64,000 bases of DNA from Trogon surrucura (lineage: Eukaryota > Chordata > Aves > Trogoniformes > Trogonidae): assembly GCA_020746105.1 (NCBI GenBank), contig CM036642.1, forward strand, positions 3,689,501-3,753,500, in the 5' to 3' direction. Shown here one piece after another: positions 63,895 to 64,000 of this stretch. The first letter of the stretch is position 1, and each line of letters starts with the position of its first letter. The notes beneath the pieces are model-generated. The model saw nothing but the letters and a program-made list of their open reading frames with translations. It ran no database searches and was not told the origin of the DNA. Both the position numbers and the translations under genes were made by a program.

Positions 63895-64000
63895 ATCACA
63901 TGCCCTAGAGAGCTTCAGCGTAGCTTTCAATCCCCAGCAGGGACAGGTAAAAGTTTGCAAGACACAAACCTACACTGGTGACAGAAACATGAGAAAGTGC

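Larger units (their letters stand above)
48470..64000 (-). other. GRIK4 upstream intron, partial (at least 15.5 kb)
   Basis: This stretch lies 5' of E1 on the minus strand. It should be the intron that follows the signal-peptide exon, which I could not find here. It starts with a dense CpG cluster (48.54-48.90 kb). It also holds a T-run at 49.49 kb, a MIR-like relic at 55.2 kb, a 20-base tandem duplication at 60.5 kb, an AT-rich stretch at 60.57-60.7 kb and a G/A run at 63.87 kb. I saw no convincing exon. It cannot be excluded that 5' untranslated exons lie here. Confidence 0.7.

Overview
This is a piece of vertebrate nuclear DNA, most likely from a bird. It carries one recognisable gene, GRIK4, on the minus strand. 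GRIK4 encodes glutamate ionotropic receptor kainate type subunit 4 (GluK4, old name KA1). Eleven coding exons, called E1 to E11 here in transcription order, lie between 48469 and 448. All eleven have canonical AG acceptors and GT donors. Spliced together they read as one open chain of 503 residues that follows vertebrate GluK4 without a break. It covers nearly the whole amino-terminal domain and the S1 half of the glutamate-binding domain. The signal-peptide exon should lie beyond 64000. The exons for the channel pore, S2 and the cytoplasmic tail should lie left of position 1, so about half of the protein is in view.

The bird (at least sauropsid) assignment rests on two degraded CR1 LINE pieces in intron 5, the absence of mammalian Alu/L1 sequence, low repeat content, and introns of only 0.9 to 9.4 kb in a gene that is very large in mammals. 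GRIK4 lies on a GC-rich microchromosome in chicken, which fits. The species cannot be told from the sequence.

Layout from left to right: intron 11 (1-447, partial), E11, intron 10 with a CpG-rich stretch and a palindromic CRE near 3.0 kb, E10, the short intron 9 with an AT-rich block, E9, intron 8, E8, intron 7, E7, intron 6, E6, the long intron 5 with CR1 and MIR-like relics and a CpG-rich segment at 29.5-29.8 kb, E5, intron 4, E4, intron 3, E3, intron 2, E2, intron 1 with a CpG-rich segment at 42.66-43.02 kb, E1, and then more than 15 kb of upstream intron that opens with a dense CpG cluster at 48.5-48.9 kb.

I found no second gene, tRNA, rRNA, complete mobile element, CRISPR array or unusual coding system. 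The many other open frames have no recognisable domain and look like chance frames in GC-rich intron. The points worth a second look are the intronic CpG clusters (possible alternative promoters or enhancers), the AT-rich candidate conserved elements, and a glycine-to-tryptophan difference from the human protein in E10. Comparisons with human GluK4 use the protein as I remember it, not an alignment.
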